Made by a program: the position numbers and the translations under genes. From Pardosa pseudoannulata (taxonomy: Eukaryota; Arthropoda; Arachnida; Araneae; Lycosidae): a DNA stretch of 64,000 bases. Below, piece by piece: positions 1-13,992 of the stretch. The notes below the pieces were generated by a model. It did not search any database and was not told where the DNA came from. It was given only the letters and a program-made list of their open reading frames with translations. Location of the stretch: positions 93,172,039 through 93,236,038 of the forward strand of contig CM063508.1 of NCBI GenBank assembly GCA_032207245.1, in the 5' to 3' direction. Position 1 is the first letter of the stretch; the number at the start of each line of letters is the position of its first letter.

Positions 1-3000
1 TTGAGTCATCTAAAATTTTAAAATAGACCTTTCTTCTTTTTAACTTCGCAACGTTTTATTTATTATTTGAACCAAATTAAATAATATTTTTGGACACATA
101 AAATTCTATTTTATTTGCATTTTAAAAAATTAAGCATTTTTAACACAATTTTATGATTATTTCAAATACTTTAGACATACTTATAACTGCAACATACTTT
201 AAAATTCAAAACGTTAATTACTTTCTAGATTATAAACAATATGTTAATTAAAATTGACACTATACTATCAGCAAAACTCTATCGATTTTCGTCTTACAAG
301 CAAATAAATATATCTAACCCTAGATTAAAATAACTACATTATGAGTAAAATACACATGCAAAGTCTCCGGTGAAGCTATTTTTGTTAAACTATTAATAAA
401 AATTTACAAAACTTTAACGAAATAAATAAGAATTTATATTTGACTCTAACCTTTGTAGAAATTAATTTAACACTTAACAATGCAAATATAAATCATTTTA
501 GCGTTTTAAACAAGATCGTCATGCAAACCAAGTTTAGAAATTAATAAATAATGAAAAAATTATATTTTATTTAAAAGTACAATACAACAATAGAAAATAT
601 ATTTTATAAATAATAGAATAATCATTTATTAAACACACCTAATTCTAATTTACCTTAGAATGTATATTCCTGATAAATTAATTAGCACATAAATTTTTTT
701 TCAAGCATTAATGAATGAAATTTAACGAAAATAATGAGAAACAACTTCAATATCTTTTATAAGCTGACATTTTTTTTATAATTTATTTAAATAGAACAAA
801 CAATAAAAAGGGAAAAACACTTAAAGATGATTAGTTACAAAATATTTTTTTAAAAGAATTTCTAACTTTTTCGTGTGCAGATAAAAGCTTCCGCGACGAT
901 GGACTTAAAAGAGATTATCGCATAAAGTGTATTTAATTAGTTAAAAATTAAATTAGTCTCGTTTTCGGAATTTGTACGACTATAGACGGGAGAAGGAAAA
1001 AATTAATTAACAATATTTTTTTAAAAACAAATTGAAAGATTTATTAATATATTTTTCTAGGATTGTTTAATCACCGAAATGTAAATGGGAGGGAAAGAAA
1101 TAATGTTACTTTTTTTATTTTTAAAACATTTAAAAAAATATAAAAATACAAACTGCGTATTTTATTTTAATACATATGAAAATTAAGTATTATTCTTATT
1201 CTAATTGTTTAAAGTAAGTCACATTCGTTTTTAATTATCTGTGCTGCAAGTTTTCTAAAAGGAATATTAAAAAATTCGAGACAATTTCTTTTATTAATTC
1301 AGTTTGAATACATACACTATCTAAAAGTATATATGCCATAGAGTATTGCATGTATTCTGTCAAAGAATTTTTATTCAGTATTTAGAAAAAGAACACTATA
1401 CGACTAATGTATGTTCCATGGAGTTACTTCTGTATATCAGTTAATCAGAAAGTAGCACATTCAATATGGCAGTTTAAAACAAATGTCAGACTATAAAATA
1501 TTTGAGATTCATATACTGAAATATGAGATATAACAAAATGATCATGTTTTTGACTCTTTAGAGTTTTTTGAGTCGTTTAAACTTTTGAAATAAACCTTTC
1601 TTCTTTTTAAACTCAAAACATTTTAATTATTATTTGAACGAAGTAAAATAATATTTTTGGATACACACAATTCCATTTTATTTGAATTTTAAAAGGTTAG
1701 TCATTTTTAACACAATTTTATGATTACTTCAAATACACCAAGCATACTTATAACTGCAACATACTTGAAAATTTAATAGGTAATTACTTTCTAGATTATA
1801 AACAATATGTTGATTAAAATTGTTATTAACAGTCAGGAAAAATCTATCGAATTTTGTTATACAAACAAATAACTATATCTAAGACTAAATTAAAGTAACT
1901 ACATTATGAGTAAGATACACGTGCAACGTTTCCGGTGAAGCTATTTTTGTTAAGCTATTAATAAAAAATTAAGGAACTTTAACGCAATAAATAAAAACTT
2001 ATATTTGACTCTAACCTTTGTAGAAATTAATTTAACATTTAATACTGCAAATATAAAATCATCTTTGCATTTTAAACAAGATTGTCATGCAAACAAAGTT
2101 TAGAAAAATAATAAATACTGAAAAAATTATATTTATTTAAAAGTACAATACAGCAAGAGAAAATATATTTTATAAATAATAGAATAATCAATTATTAAAC
2201 ACACCTAATTCTAATTTACCTTAGAATGTATATTCCTGATAAATTACTTAGCACAATACATAAATTTTTTTTCAAGCATTAATGAATGAAATTTAACGAA
2301 AATAATGAGAAACAACTTCAATAGCTTTTATAAGCTGACATTTTTTTTATAATTTATTTAAATAGAACAAACACACCAAGCATACTTATAACTACTTATA
2401 ACTGCAACATACTTGAAAATTTAATAGGTAATTACTTTCTAGATTATAAACAATATGTTGATTAAAATTGTTATTAACAGTCAGGAAAAATCTATCGAAT
2501 TTTGTTATACAAACAAATAACTATATCTAAGACTAAATTAAAGTAACTACATTATGAGTAAGATACACGTGCAACGTTTCCGGTGAAGCTATTTTTGTTA
2601 AGCTATTAATAAAAAATTACGGAACTTTAACGAAATAAATAAAAACTTATATTTGACTCTAACCTTTGTAGAAATTAATTTAACATTTAATACTGCAAAT
2701 ATAAAATCATCTTTGCATTTTAAACAAGATTGTCATGCAAACAAAGTTTAGAAAAATAATAAATAATGAAAAAATTATATTTTATTTAAAAGTACAATAC
2801 AACAAGAGAAAATATATTTTATAAATAATAGAATAAACAATTATTAAACACACCTAATTCTAATTTACCTTAGAATGTACATTCCTGATAAATTACTTAG
2901 CACATAAAATTTTTTTAAAGCATTAATGAATGAAATTTAACGAAAATAATGAGAAACAACTTCAATAGCTTTTATAAGCTGACATTTTTTTTATAATTTA

Positions 3001-3586
3001 TTTAAATAGAACAAACAATAAAAAGGGAAAATAACTTAAAGATGATTAGTTACAAAATATTTTTTAAAAGAATTTTTACCTTTTTCGTGTGCAGATAAAA
3101 GCTTCCGCGACGATGGACTTAAAAGAGATTATCGCATAAAGTGTATTTAATTAGTTAAAAATTAAATTAGTCTCGTTTTCGGAACTTGTACTACTATAGG
3201 CGGGAGCAGGAAAAAATTAATTAACAATATTTTTCAAAAACAAATTGAAAGCTTTATTAATATATTTTTCTAGGATTGTTTAATCACCGAAATGTAAATG
3301 GGAGTGAAAGAAATAATGTTACATTTTTTTTAAAACATTTAAAAAATTATAAAATGCAAACTGCGTATTTTATTTTAATACATATGAAAATTGAGCATTA
3401 TTCTTATTCTAATTGTTTAAAGTAAGTCACATTCGTTTTTAATTATCTGTGCGGCAAGTTTTCTAAAATAAATATTAAAAAATTCGAGATAATTTTTTTT
3501 ATTAATGCAGTTTGAATACATACATTATCTAAAAGAATATATGCCATAGAGTATTAAATGTATTCTGACAAAGAATTTTTATTCAG
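1..3586. repeat. Segmental tandem duplication, about 2.5 copies of a ~1.4-1.56 kb unit
   Basis: Copy 1 (1-1386) recurs as copy 2 (1568-2368), which stops early, and copy 3 (2369-3586), which starts partway into the unit and runs to its end. Shared landmarks include the text around 883-905 (agataaaagcttccgcgacg), found again near 3093, and the stretch near 1319-1380 found again near 3524-3583. Positions 1387-1567 are a spacer not seen in copy 3. Copies differ by scattered substitutions and small indels, so the event is not recent. No coding potential is visible. Confidence 0.9.
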
Positions 3587-4362
3587 CTTTTAAAATCTTA
3601 GTTCTCAATTAGTACTCAGTAGGGGACGCTGTATCTTACAGATATATCATTGTTTGATATAATTTCTGTCAATTTTTTATTAATTAAAATGTTCCACATT
3701 TATTCTGAAAAAGTCCCTGTATTAGAACGAAAACTTTAATTATTTCTTTTTTTTAATATTCTTATTTATTTATTTATTTATTCTTCACAAGTTGATTTTT
3801 TAATATATCTTTGTGGTGACCCGGTATAAAAGAATAATCTCAACGTAGCTAGTGCATTTCGTTAGAGGTGACTATATACCTAGTTATTTTTTAATTAAAA
3901 TGATAAAAACCACCAATGATCTTACTATAATACCTTTATATAACTGATGGATGAATATGTTTTGGGGGATAAATCATACAATAGATTAATTGAAACATTT
4001 TAATAAGGTATTATCATAGTTTCAAAAGAGAAAGATATATATTTTATTCTTAATAACTCTTAATAATCATACAATATATTCTTTTATTGCACAAGTCCTA
4101 TTCATAAGAGTATTGGGCTGTTATGACGATATAAAATCATTATCATCCTTACTTCACAATCAAAAATTATAAATAATCATAATTACACAATTAACATAAG
4201 CTAATGGACTTTTTGAAGTCATATATTGTATAGTCTTCGAAATATTACAAATGTTTTAATCTTAGAGGAGGTGTTGTAAAACAAACTGCTTCAGAACTTT
4301 ATATTCTTAAAATTATTAGATCTACCATGCATATGAACAAATAAGTGTAATTATTTCATATA
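3587..4362. other. A+T-rich sequence without recognisable features
   Basis: No open reading frame of note, RNA gene or transposon terminus was recognised here. It separates the segmental duplication from the TA-rich tract. Confidence 0.6.
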
Positions 4363-4917
<555 letters not shown>

Positions 4918-5165
4918 AATATATGCACACGTTTCTGTATGAGTATAAAAATACCTATGAATTAAAGCATCTGTACATTTTTATATTCTTGTTGATTGCA
5001 ATAGTTCTTAATATACGTTATAAATTTCAATGATGTTTGCGTGACAATAAATGCTTCAAATGGGATTTTAATTACTATTAATATAAAGCCAGGATGCCAA
5101 CAGTGGTTCTCCAAGTATTTAACTAGTAAGTTTAATTCTTTTAAATTAATAAATACTTTTAAGAC

Positions 5166-5213
5166 TATATAGAAAAATATAGTAATGCGTAGATTACTAT
5201 ATTTTTCTATATA
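5166..5213. repeat. Perfect inverted repeat, 21-bp arms, 6-nt loop
   Basis: The left arm 5166-5186 is the exact reverse complement of the right arm 5193-5213; the loop is gcgtag (5187-5192). As RNA or single-stranded DNA it would form a tight, almost all-A/T hairpin. It is too perfect to be expected by chance even at this base composition, but no flanking target duplication was recognised. Confidence 0.9.
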
Positions 5214-6033
5214 ATATTAAAATTCTTTTTCTATATATTATGAAACTGAGTATAAATTAAATGAAAAAAAGTTAGAGATCCATTAGTCGCTAAATAATTT
5301 TGTAATATTTAGTAATATTTTAGTATTTATTAGTTTTTGTAATATTTTGTAATATTCATTTTTTTTGCATCTATAAATAGTAATTTGTTTTCAATGTTTG
5401 TGATTTTATATTAAAAAATTAAAAACATATTTCTTCCAATTTACAAAAATAGTGTTTGTTTAACGTTATTTAACGCACATTCAATTGTTATTATCCTTTT
5501 AGCAATTTCCGGATACGGGATTAATAATAATTCTATCTTTTCTATATCTAATATACTTATAGAAGCTAAACTCTAACGGAAACTCTTTTTCGTCATTGTT
5601 CGAAGTCTTTCTCTACTTTCAGAGTGATTATAGAAGAGGATACACGATAATCTCCTTTGATGCGCAGAAAAAGTTCCTGATTTCCTTTATAGTGATCATT
5701 ATATTAACATACAATAAATATTTATGACATGGATAAACTCATGTAGATTAAACAACATTTTTCTCCTTTATTTAAGCACGGTTATTATTTTTTACATCAT
5801 GCTTAACTACCGATATGGATATTACACTGAAATTCCTCGCTGTATTTGTATTAGTATTTACAAAGACAGTTTCGGTATTAATACTTTTATGATGGTATCG
5901 GAATTATCTTTATTGTTGTTCTGCATAGTTTTCTTAACTTGCATGGATATACATTTTTTGTAGCGAATGTACAATTTATATTATATCTGTAACGATAAAC
6001 AATATGACAACAATTGAAAATATCTTAATTGCA

Positions 6034-7033
6034 TTTCAAATGATCTTCTTAAGCTACTTGAAATGTATAAAATATAGGAAAATAATTTCTTAAGCATTGT
6101 TACAGATTATTAATATATCGAATAACATTAAAAAATTATTAACGCATAATCGAAAAGATTAAAAGTAAAATATAGGAAAATAATTTCTTAAGCATTGTTA
6201 GAGATTATTAATATATCAAATGATCATCTTAAGCTACCTGAAATGTATAAAATATAGAAAAATAAATTCTTAAACATTATTACAGATTATTAATATATGA
6301 AATGATCTGCTTAATTTACTTGAAATGTATACAATATAGGAAAAATATTTATTAAGCATTGTTACAGATTATTAATATGCCAAATAATATTTAAAATAAT
6401 TATTACCACATAGTCAATTAGGGTAAAAGTAAAATATAGGAAAATATTTTTTTAAGCATTGTTACAGACTATTAATTTATTAAATGACCTTCTTAAGCTA
6501 TTTGAAATGTATAAAATATATGAAAATAATTTCTTAAGCACTGTTACAGATTATTAATTTATCAAATAACATTAAAACTAATCATTAACTCATAGTCGAA
6601 AGGAGTAAAAGTAAAATATAGCAAAATAATTCCATAAACATTGTTACAGAATGTTAATATATCATATGATCTTCTTAAGCTACGTGAAATGTATAAAATA
6701 TAGGAAAATAATTCCTTAAACATTGTTACAGATTATTAATATATGAAATGATCTGCTTAATTTACTTGAAATGTATACAATATAGGAAAAATATTTATTA
6801 AGCATTGTTACAGATTATTAATATATCAAATGATCTTCTTAAGCTACTTGAAATGTATAAAATTAGGAAAATAATTTCTTAAGCATTGCTACAAATAAAT
6901 AATATATCAAAGAATCTTCTTAAGCTACTTGAAATATATAAAATACAGAAAAATCATTTCTTAAGCATTGTTACAGATTATTAATATATCAAATAACATT
7001 TAAAAATAATTATAAACGCATACTCGAAAAGAG
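6034..7033. repeat. Minisatellite array, two interleaved unit types
   Basis: The array is built on a core that includes aagcattgttacagattatt followed by taatatat. One unit type (~83 bp) continues with tcaaatgatcttcttaagct and acttgaaatgtataaaatat. The other (~98 bp) continues with aataacatt, then attattaacgcata and aaaagtaaaatatagg. Both types end in the same ggaaaataatttcttaagc text, so they share about half their length. About ten units are visible, with point differences. Confidence 0.85.
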
Positions 7034-7258
7034 ATATAATACTTATTATTTATCATTTTATTTTTATATAATTTTTATTTAATTATTATTTAACATTTAC
7101 TGTATTGTTATTATATGTTTTTTAATACCGTACTATTCTATGTCTGATAAGTATATTTTATATGGTTATGTGTTTTTTTATTTTATATATATTTTATAAA
7201 TTTTATATTTATTTATTTTTTTAATACATATATTTATATTTTATTTATATATTATTAT

Positions 7259-8892
<1,634 letters not shown>

Positions 8893-9385
8893 TAATAGAC
8901 AATATATATTTTCTTAAAGTTGAAAAATTATTTTAATATATATATCTATATAACATAACTAGTGAATGTATATAAATTTGAATCATACAAAAACGTCACA
9001 TTGTATAAAGAATTAACTTGTGAAACATTATTACACTACTACTTGACGCGAAGAACTAATAAGATTTTGTCCTTTCAGAAAAGTGAGTTTACTCTTTTAA
9101 TTTACAAATGGTTAAAAAACATTAAAATAGTCTTTATTTTCAGCAATGTAAAATAACTTAAATAGAGGATATATATTAAGTTCTAAGGACTTTTAAAATC
9201 ACATATCTTAAATTATTATGAGCAGTAAATAAACAGCATAAGCACCACTATCCAAACCGAAAATAAAAGACTGAACTTGGAACGGAAAATTCAAATTGTG
9301 GAATAAATTGATATCCATTAATCAAACGCACTCAAGCAAAGTTTGTTTCAGATGCTTGTGACCGACTTTGCAAATAAATACTTAC

Positions 9386-9514
9386 TATTTGTTTGTTGCG
9401 TTGTTCACTTGCATCCGCTGGATTAAGTTCCATTAAGGAATTCTCATAGTTAATTTGCTTCAAGTTTAAAATGTTTGGATTTCCATCTGTTTTAATAGGA
9501 TTGCACTCATGCAT
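9386..9514 (-). other. Possible small coding exon (unassigned)
   Basis: On the minus strand an open frame (9514 down) ends in a block reading NSLMELNPADASEQRNKQI, followed at 9385-9380 by a consensus GTAAGT donor. Composition is more balanced than the surroundings and the peptide does not look like low-complexity chance translation. No strong acceptor with a pyrimidine tract was found upstream; weak AG choices lie near 9483 and 9506. I do not recognise the family. It lies on the same strand as the immunoglobulin exon at 32024-32172 and 3' of it, but a link is only a possibility. Confidence 0.25.
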
Positions 9515-9934
9515 AGGGTTTAAAACTTATCCAGGGAGTTTTGTCGACTAAAGATGCTTGTGTTCGTATTTTAGTTTATAAAAAATAAATTTTTCCGATC
9601 GCTTAAATAAGTTTTTCATACATTTATATAGCCCAACAATATTTCTAATACTTTCTTCCTGCCTTCTCTATCTTTGAAAGTTTTATTCAATATTTTTAAG
9701 CAATAAAGAAAACTGCCGTTTATGCAAATTTACAAAAAGCTTTTTAGTAAAACGGAAAATAAATTTATTCGGTTACTGAACAATGTTATAAAACTAGAAC
9801 TGACAAATTTAACAATTTCTCAAATAAATAGTATTTCAGTTACTATGATTATTTATTTTTGCCCATTAATGACGCTTTAAAGAGTAATATTTCGTTGGAA
9901 TTGGGTTTTTTTTTACCATTAACATTTTTTTCAT

Positions 9935-10104
9935 TGGGTTGTTTGAGTTTGGAACATTAGGATATACTGTTTTGCAACACGAGGGCTAAAGGGACCGGAA
10001 CGTACTGCTCAAAGCCAATTCCGAACGACTACGAACATTCTACAAGGTGTTTCGTACCCACGGACTCCAGTGCTGACTATCAGTATAAACCATTCGGTCA
10101 TCTT
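9935..10104 (-). mobile_element. tRNA-Arg-derived SINE, nearly full length
   Basis: Reverse-complement copy of the SINE best seen at 57883-58065. The body motifs gcaacacgagggctaa and cgaacgactacgaacattc are readable on the plus strand, the tRNA-like head lies at the right (accattcggtcatctttc) and the ttgggttgtttg tail at the left. The B box region is mutated, so the internal promoter is probably inactive. Confidence 0.85.
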
Positions 10105-10403
10105 TCAGTTCAAAGTTCTTTTACTTCCTGCTCAGAAATTTTCTAGATTGTTAGAACATAATTAGTAAAATTTATTTAAAACCGAAATTGAAAAAAAAAT
10201 TAATAGAAATTACTATACACATAGAAAATTCTTAAACGTATGATATTGAAGCATAAGTAATAATTTACAATATTATCACACAACTTCATGCACTGTCAAA
10301 ATTCTATGTTTCATTTTTGAAACATTGACTCTACACAATGACAATTTGAATTAAAATTAAATCTCTAGTCTGCAGAATGCAATATTTTTTTCAGTTTTTT
10401 TTG

Positions 10404-10406
<3 letters not shown>

Positions 10407-10494
<88 letters not shown>
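10407..10494. repeat. (TA)n(TG)n compound microsatellite
   Basis: About 27 TA units pass directly into about 15 TG units. The same TA-to-TG arrangement occurs at 21586-21640. Confidence 0.95.
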
Positions 10495-10495
<1 letters not shown>

Positions 10496-10779
10496 ACTAT
10501 AAATTTCTACGCTTTTAACACTGTATTAAAAACCAAGTATGTAATTTTAAAGGATATATGTATAAAAAGGATATATGTATAAATAAAGGGAGAGATGAGA
10601 ATATGCACTTGTAACGATATTATATTTTATCTCCTGTTAATAGAAGAATAAGAAGACTGGAGAAAGTGATAATGATTTATATTTATTCCATTGCAGTTGG
10701 CAATGCAGAAATATATCTTAATACCAAACATGGTTGCGAAACTGTTACTTATAAGGTACCACCAGGAAAAAAAAGTGCA

Positions 10780-11045
10780 GCTAAAGGAATGCTATGGAAT
10801 CGAATAGTATTGCACCAGCTGGGTTCTCGTAAATTAGAAACTGGGGCTAGGTAGAAGACCCCCAGGCTTGGCCTGCCACCCCCAGAGGTATCGTTTCAGA
10901 ACTGGGAGGATATTGTGGACACGAACTATTTTACTTGCCCTAGTCATCCTTAATGAACATGACAGATCTCGAGTCCTAATCCCGCACTCAAGCTTTCAGT
11001 TACGAAGCCTCTGCTTTTGCCGAGTGAGCTACTGTGGCTCGATTA
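10780..11045 (-). mobile_element. Second tRNA-derived SINE-like element, degenerate
   Basis: On the minus strand, starting near 11045, there is a tRNA-like head with an A-box-like TAGCTCACTCGG and, about 40 nt on, a decayed B-box-like region (gcgggattaggactcgag). A G+C-richer body follows that includes ggcaggccaagcctggggg. The sequence is clearly different from the tRNA-Arg SINE elsewhere in the window and is seen only once here. The small plus-strand open frames crossing it (10666-10854, 10868-11071) are incidental. Confidence 0.55.
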
Positions 11046-11149
11046 TTCTTCATTTGATATCCTTTTTTTAATTCTCTCAAATTTAAAATTTTGTAGTTAA
11101 AATAGTTTATGTAAATTGCAAACTGTAAACTTACAATTGTCAACTACCG

Positions 11150-11330
11150 TTTGGTTTGGTTTGGTTTCAATCTCTACGATCTACTGTTTTACTCCAAGAT
11201 AATTAAATAAGTAATGAGAGAGGGGAATACATATTAAGACTGACCCCACACACTACAATCTTTCTTGTCAGCAGTTGGTTTCGACCTTACGAACTCCAAT
11301 ACCGAAAAGGATCCCCCAACCCCTTCAGGA
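11150..11330 (-). mobile_element. Degenerate tRNA-Arg SINE copy
   Basis: The left edge is the ttggtttggtttggttt tail, followed by acgatctactgtttt and a diverged body. Near 11285 the head reads cttacgaactccaataccga. Several insertions and substitutions relative to the other copies make this an old one. Confidence 0.6.
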
Positions 11331-12689
11331 ATTTTTAAGTCTGCCAACTACTGAAACATATCACAAAATGGTGCTAAGATTTTGTATCGTAGAATAAGAT
11401 GATACTTAAATAAAAAACACTATATAATTCAGAATTTTTACAAACATTATGTAAGTTATTCCCTGTTAAAACTGGATATATCACTATGGCAAAGATATTT
11501 GCAAAAATGATTTGTAATCTTTCGTACTAAACTATATTTCTAAAATTGAATGAATATCAGTATTTCATGAAATTTTATAAGCGGGAAAATGTTACTCTTG
11601 TGTACTTAATTAATATATTTGTAAATTATTTATATTTCTTCTTTGATGATACAAAATATCTTAGCCTTACCTATATTTTTAAGCAATGTATTACATCCTA
11701 GGTTTTGACTTATATAGATGATTTTCGAGTTGAATGATAATGCTGAGCTTGATGTAACATTAAACTGTTGATCGGATAAAAGAATTGTATTCCCTAAACG
11801 GTATTCAACTGCAAATTAGTGAAAAATAATTTTATTATAACCTTGTACCATCGAAAATACACTATGAAAAAATGGGTTGGAAAAGTCTTGACAGAGTTTT
11901 ATCAACCTGCAAACGTGAAATATGAGAAAAAAATATAATTGTAGAATACCTTTAGCAATGAGCCTAAATATTTCAATAGTTTCTAGTTGGACCTAACTAT
12001 CAGTTACATCAATTACAAATGATGTATTTGGAGTGTCAAAGACAGGGAAGAACCTAAGTTCTTTAAACAATATATTGTGTTAAATTTGAATAAAAATTTG
12101 GGAATTGTAGAAAAAAACCTAAGAATTATTTTCAGTCCAAACATGGAGTTTACCATCAATGCTTTGTTCCTCTTCCACAAAGTCCTCAAAAGCTATGTCA
12201 TGATCGTTTTAATGTAGATATATGTATTAATTAAATTTCAAACATTATTAATTTAAAAGTTATTGCTGTTTAAAAATAATTGCATTGGAAAATTATTTAG
12301 TTTTTATATTTCCTTTTTTTGGTTTTTAGATTTATATATAGTTTATTTAGTTTTTTTAAGAAAAACTTAACTCTAAATGCTAATTTCCCAAAGAATGAAA
12401 ACAACTTAAATTGTTTTGAAATAAACTTCAAAGTTTGAAAGTACTTCTATGATCAAAAGAATTAAATCATTCTAATTACATAAAATTCTAATTTCAGTCT
12501 GTATTCAACACTTTTATCCGTTCTTACTTTTATAGGTAAGTGATTAATATCATAAATGTGAAACATTCCAGTACAGATGTCAGAAATCGAAATATTCCTT
12601 GCAGCAAATATTTTATAGCATACGTTTAAAGAGAGATAAACAAAAATCCATAGATACCTATATATAGAATATTATACACGCAAATATAC
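11331..12689. other. No recognisable features
   Basis: A+T-rich sequence with no reading frame, repeat or transposon terminus that I could support. Confidence 0.5.
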
Positions 12690-13400
12690 ACCAAATTATT
12701 TGTGAAATGATTTACATTTATGGGCAGTTTTACACATATATACTAAGTTTACACTTCTACACAAACACAGGCATAAATGTGTGAACACAAGAAAAAATAT
12801 ATACAAAATATAAGCACATATGTATACCCCCAGACATACAAGCACAAATGTGTTCACACACAAAAATATATACACAAAATATAAAAACATAGATTTACCA
12901 CAGATTAAAAAAAAGTACTTATACATAAGCAGGTTTGTATACGTACTAGAATACATAAATATATAATAATAAGATAAGTATGTGTGAGTGTTTTATACAA
13001 TATTACTTTACTTAAGATAATTTTAAATATTTTTAGTGAGATAGAAAATTTAATGTAACACACAACAATTGTAACTAAAAATTAGACAGGCACAAACGGG
13101 TTCACAGACGAAAATATATGCACAAAATATAAACCCACAGATAAACCCACAGACACACAAACACAAATGTGGGAACACACAAAAATATATACAAGTATAA
13201 ACACACAGATTTACTTCCAGAGACGATCTAATATACATATACGCAGTTCGTATACATACTAAAATGCATAAATATATATAAATATATATTAAACTAAGTA
13301 TGTGTGTATTGTTTATGAAATATTACTTTACTTTAAGAAATTTTAATTATTTCTAAAGAGATAGAAAATTTAATATAACACACAACAGCTGTAACTAAGA
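12690..13400. repeat. Direct duplication rich in acacaaa-type motifs
   Basis: Two copies of a ~350-370 bp segment, about 12700-13085 and 13085-13405. Each has clusters of cacaaatgtg / acacacaaaaatatatac followed by ataagtatgtgtg-like text, then tattactttactt, agatagaaaatttaat and acacacaac. Internally the CA-rich part is itself a short imperfect repeat. The minus-strand open frames across it are hydrophobic Cys/Val/Tyr-rich translations of this simple sequence. Confidence 0.8.
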
Positions 13401-13992
13401 ATCATACTCATGGATATTCTTACCATTACACATTTCAGTTGGAAGCAATAGTATGTCTTTTATTCTCTTAATAGTTTGAAGCTAAAAATGTTTGAAAGAG
13501 CAAAATAAAAAGCTGAGAGATAAAGTGCTTCTATGATTCGGTAAAAAAGACCGTCTTATCCCCATTTCAAATAAATCAGGCGAAAGAACATTAAATGCGG
13601 CTCTTTTATTCATGAATAAGAATTTTATCTCGATAATCAGCTGTTCCTCGGTGCTGTACAGAAAAATACTAAAATGGAGGACGTAATTGACAGAAGACAG
13701 GGTGTGGTACCTTTCAAATGATTCAATAGATATCACCTTTACATTTCTTTAGGTATTGATCAATCAAATTGTACTACGGATAATACAGCTATCGTTCTTT
13801 AAATGCTTTACTATCGATTTTTTATCAAAAGATTGGTTATAAACATTTTATTCACTTTTAATTCTATGCAATATAATGTCTTAATATTTACGTTATTAAC
13901 GTTAGTGATATAGTAAAATTAGATTATGAATATTTTTGCACTTTGAATAATTAAATTATCTATATGGAGAAAATATTCTAGTAATAGGGATG

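Noticed and set aside
5724..5963. 79-codon plus-strand frame with hydrophobic stretches
   Set aside because: In A+T-rich DNA such Phe/Ile/Tyr/Leu-rich frames arise by chance; no motif, no splice or promoter context.
8962..9156. 64-codon plus-strand frame right of the TA tract
   Set aside because: Lys/Asn/Ile/Phe-rich chance frame without any recognisable motif.
12696..13238. Cys/Val/Leu-rich minus-strand frames that look like membrane proteins
   Set aside because: They translate a simple CA-rich duplicated repeat and have no conserved features.
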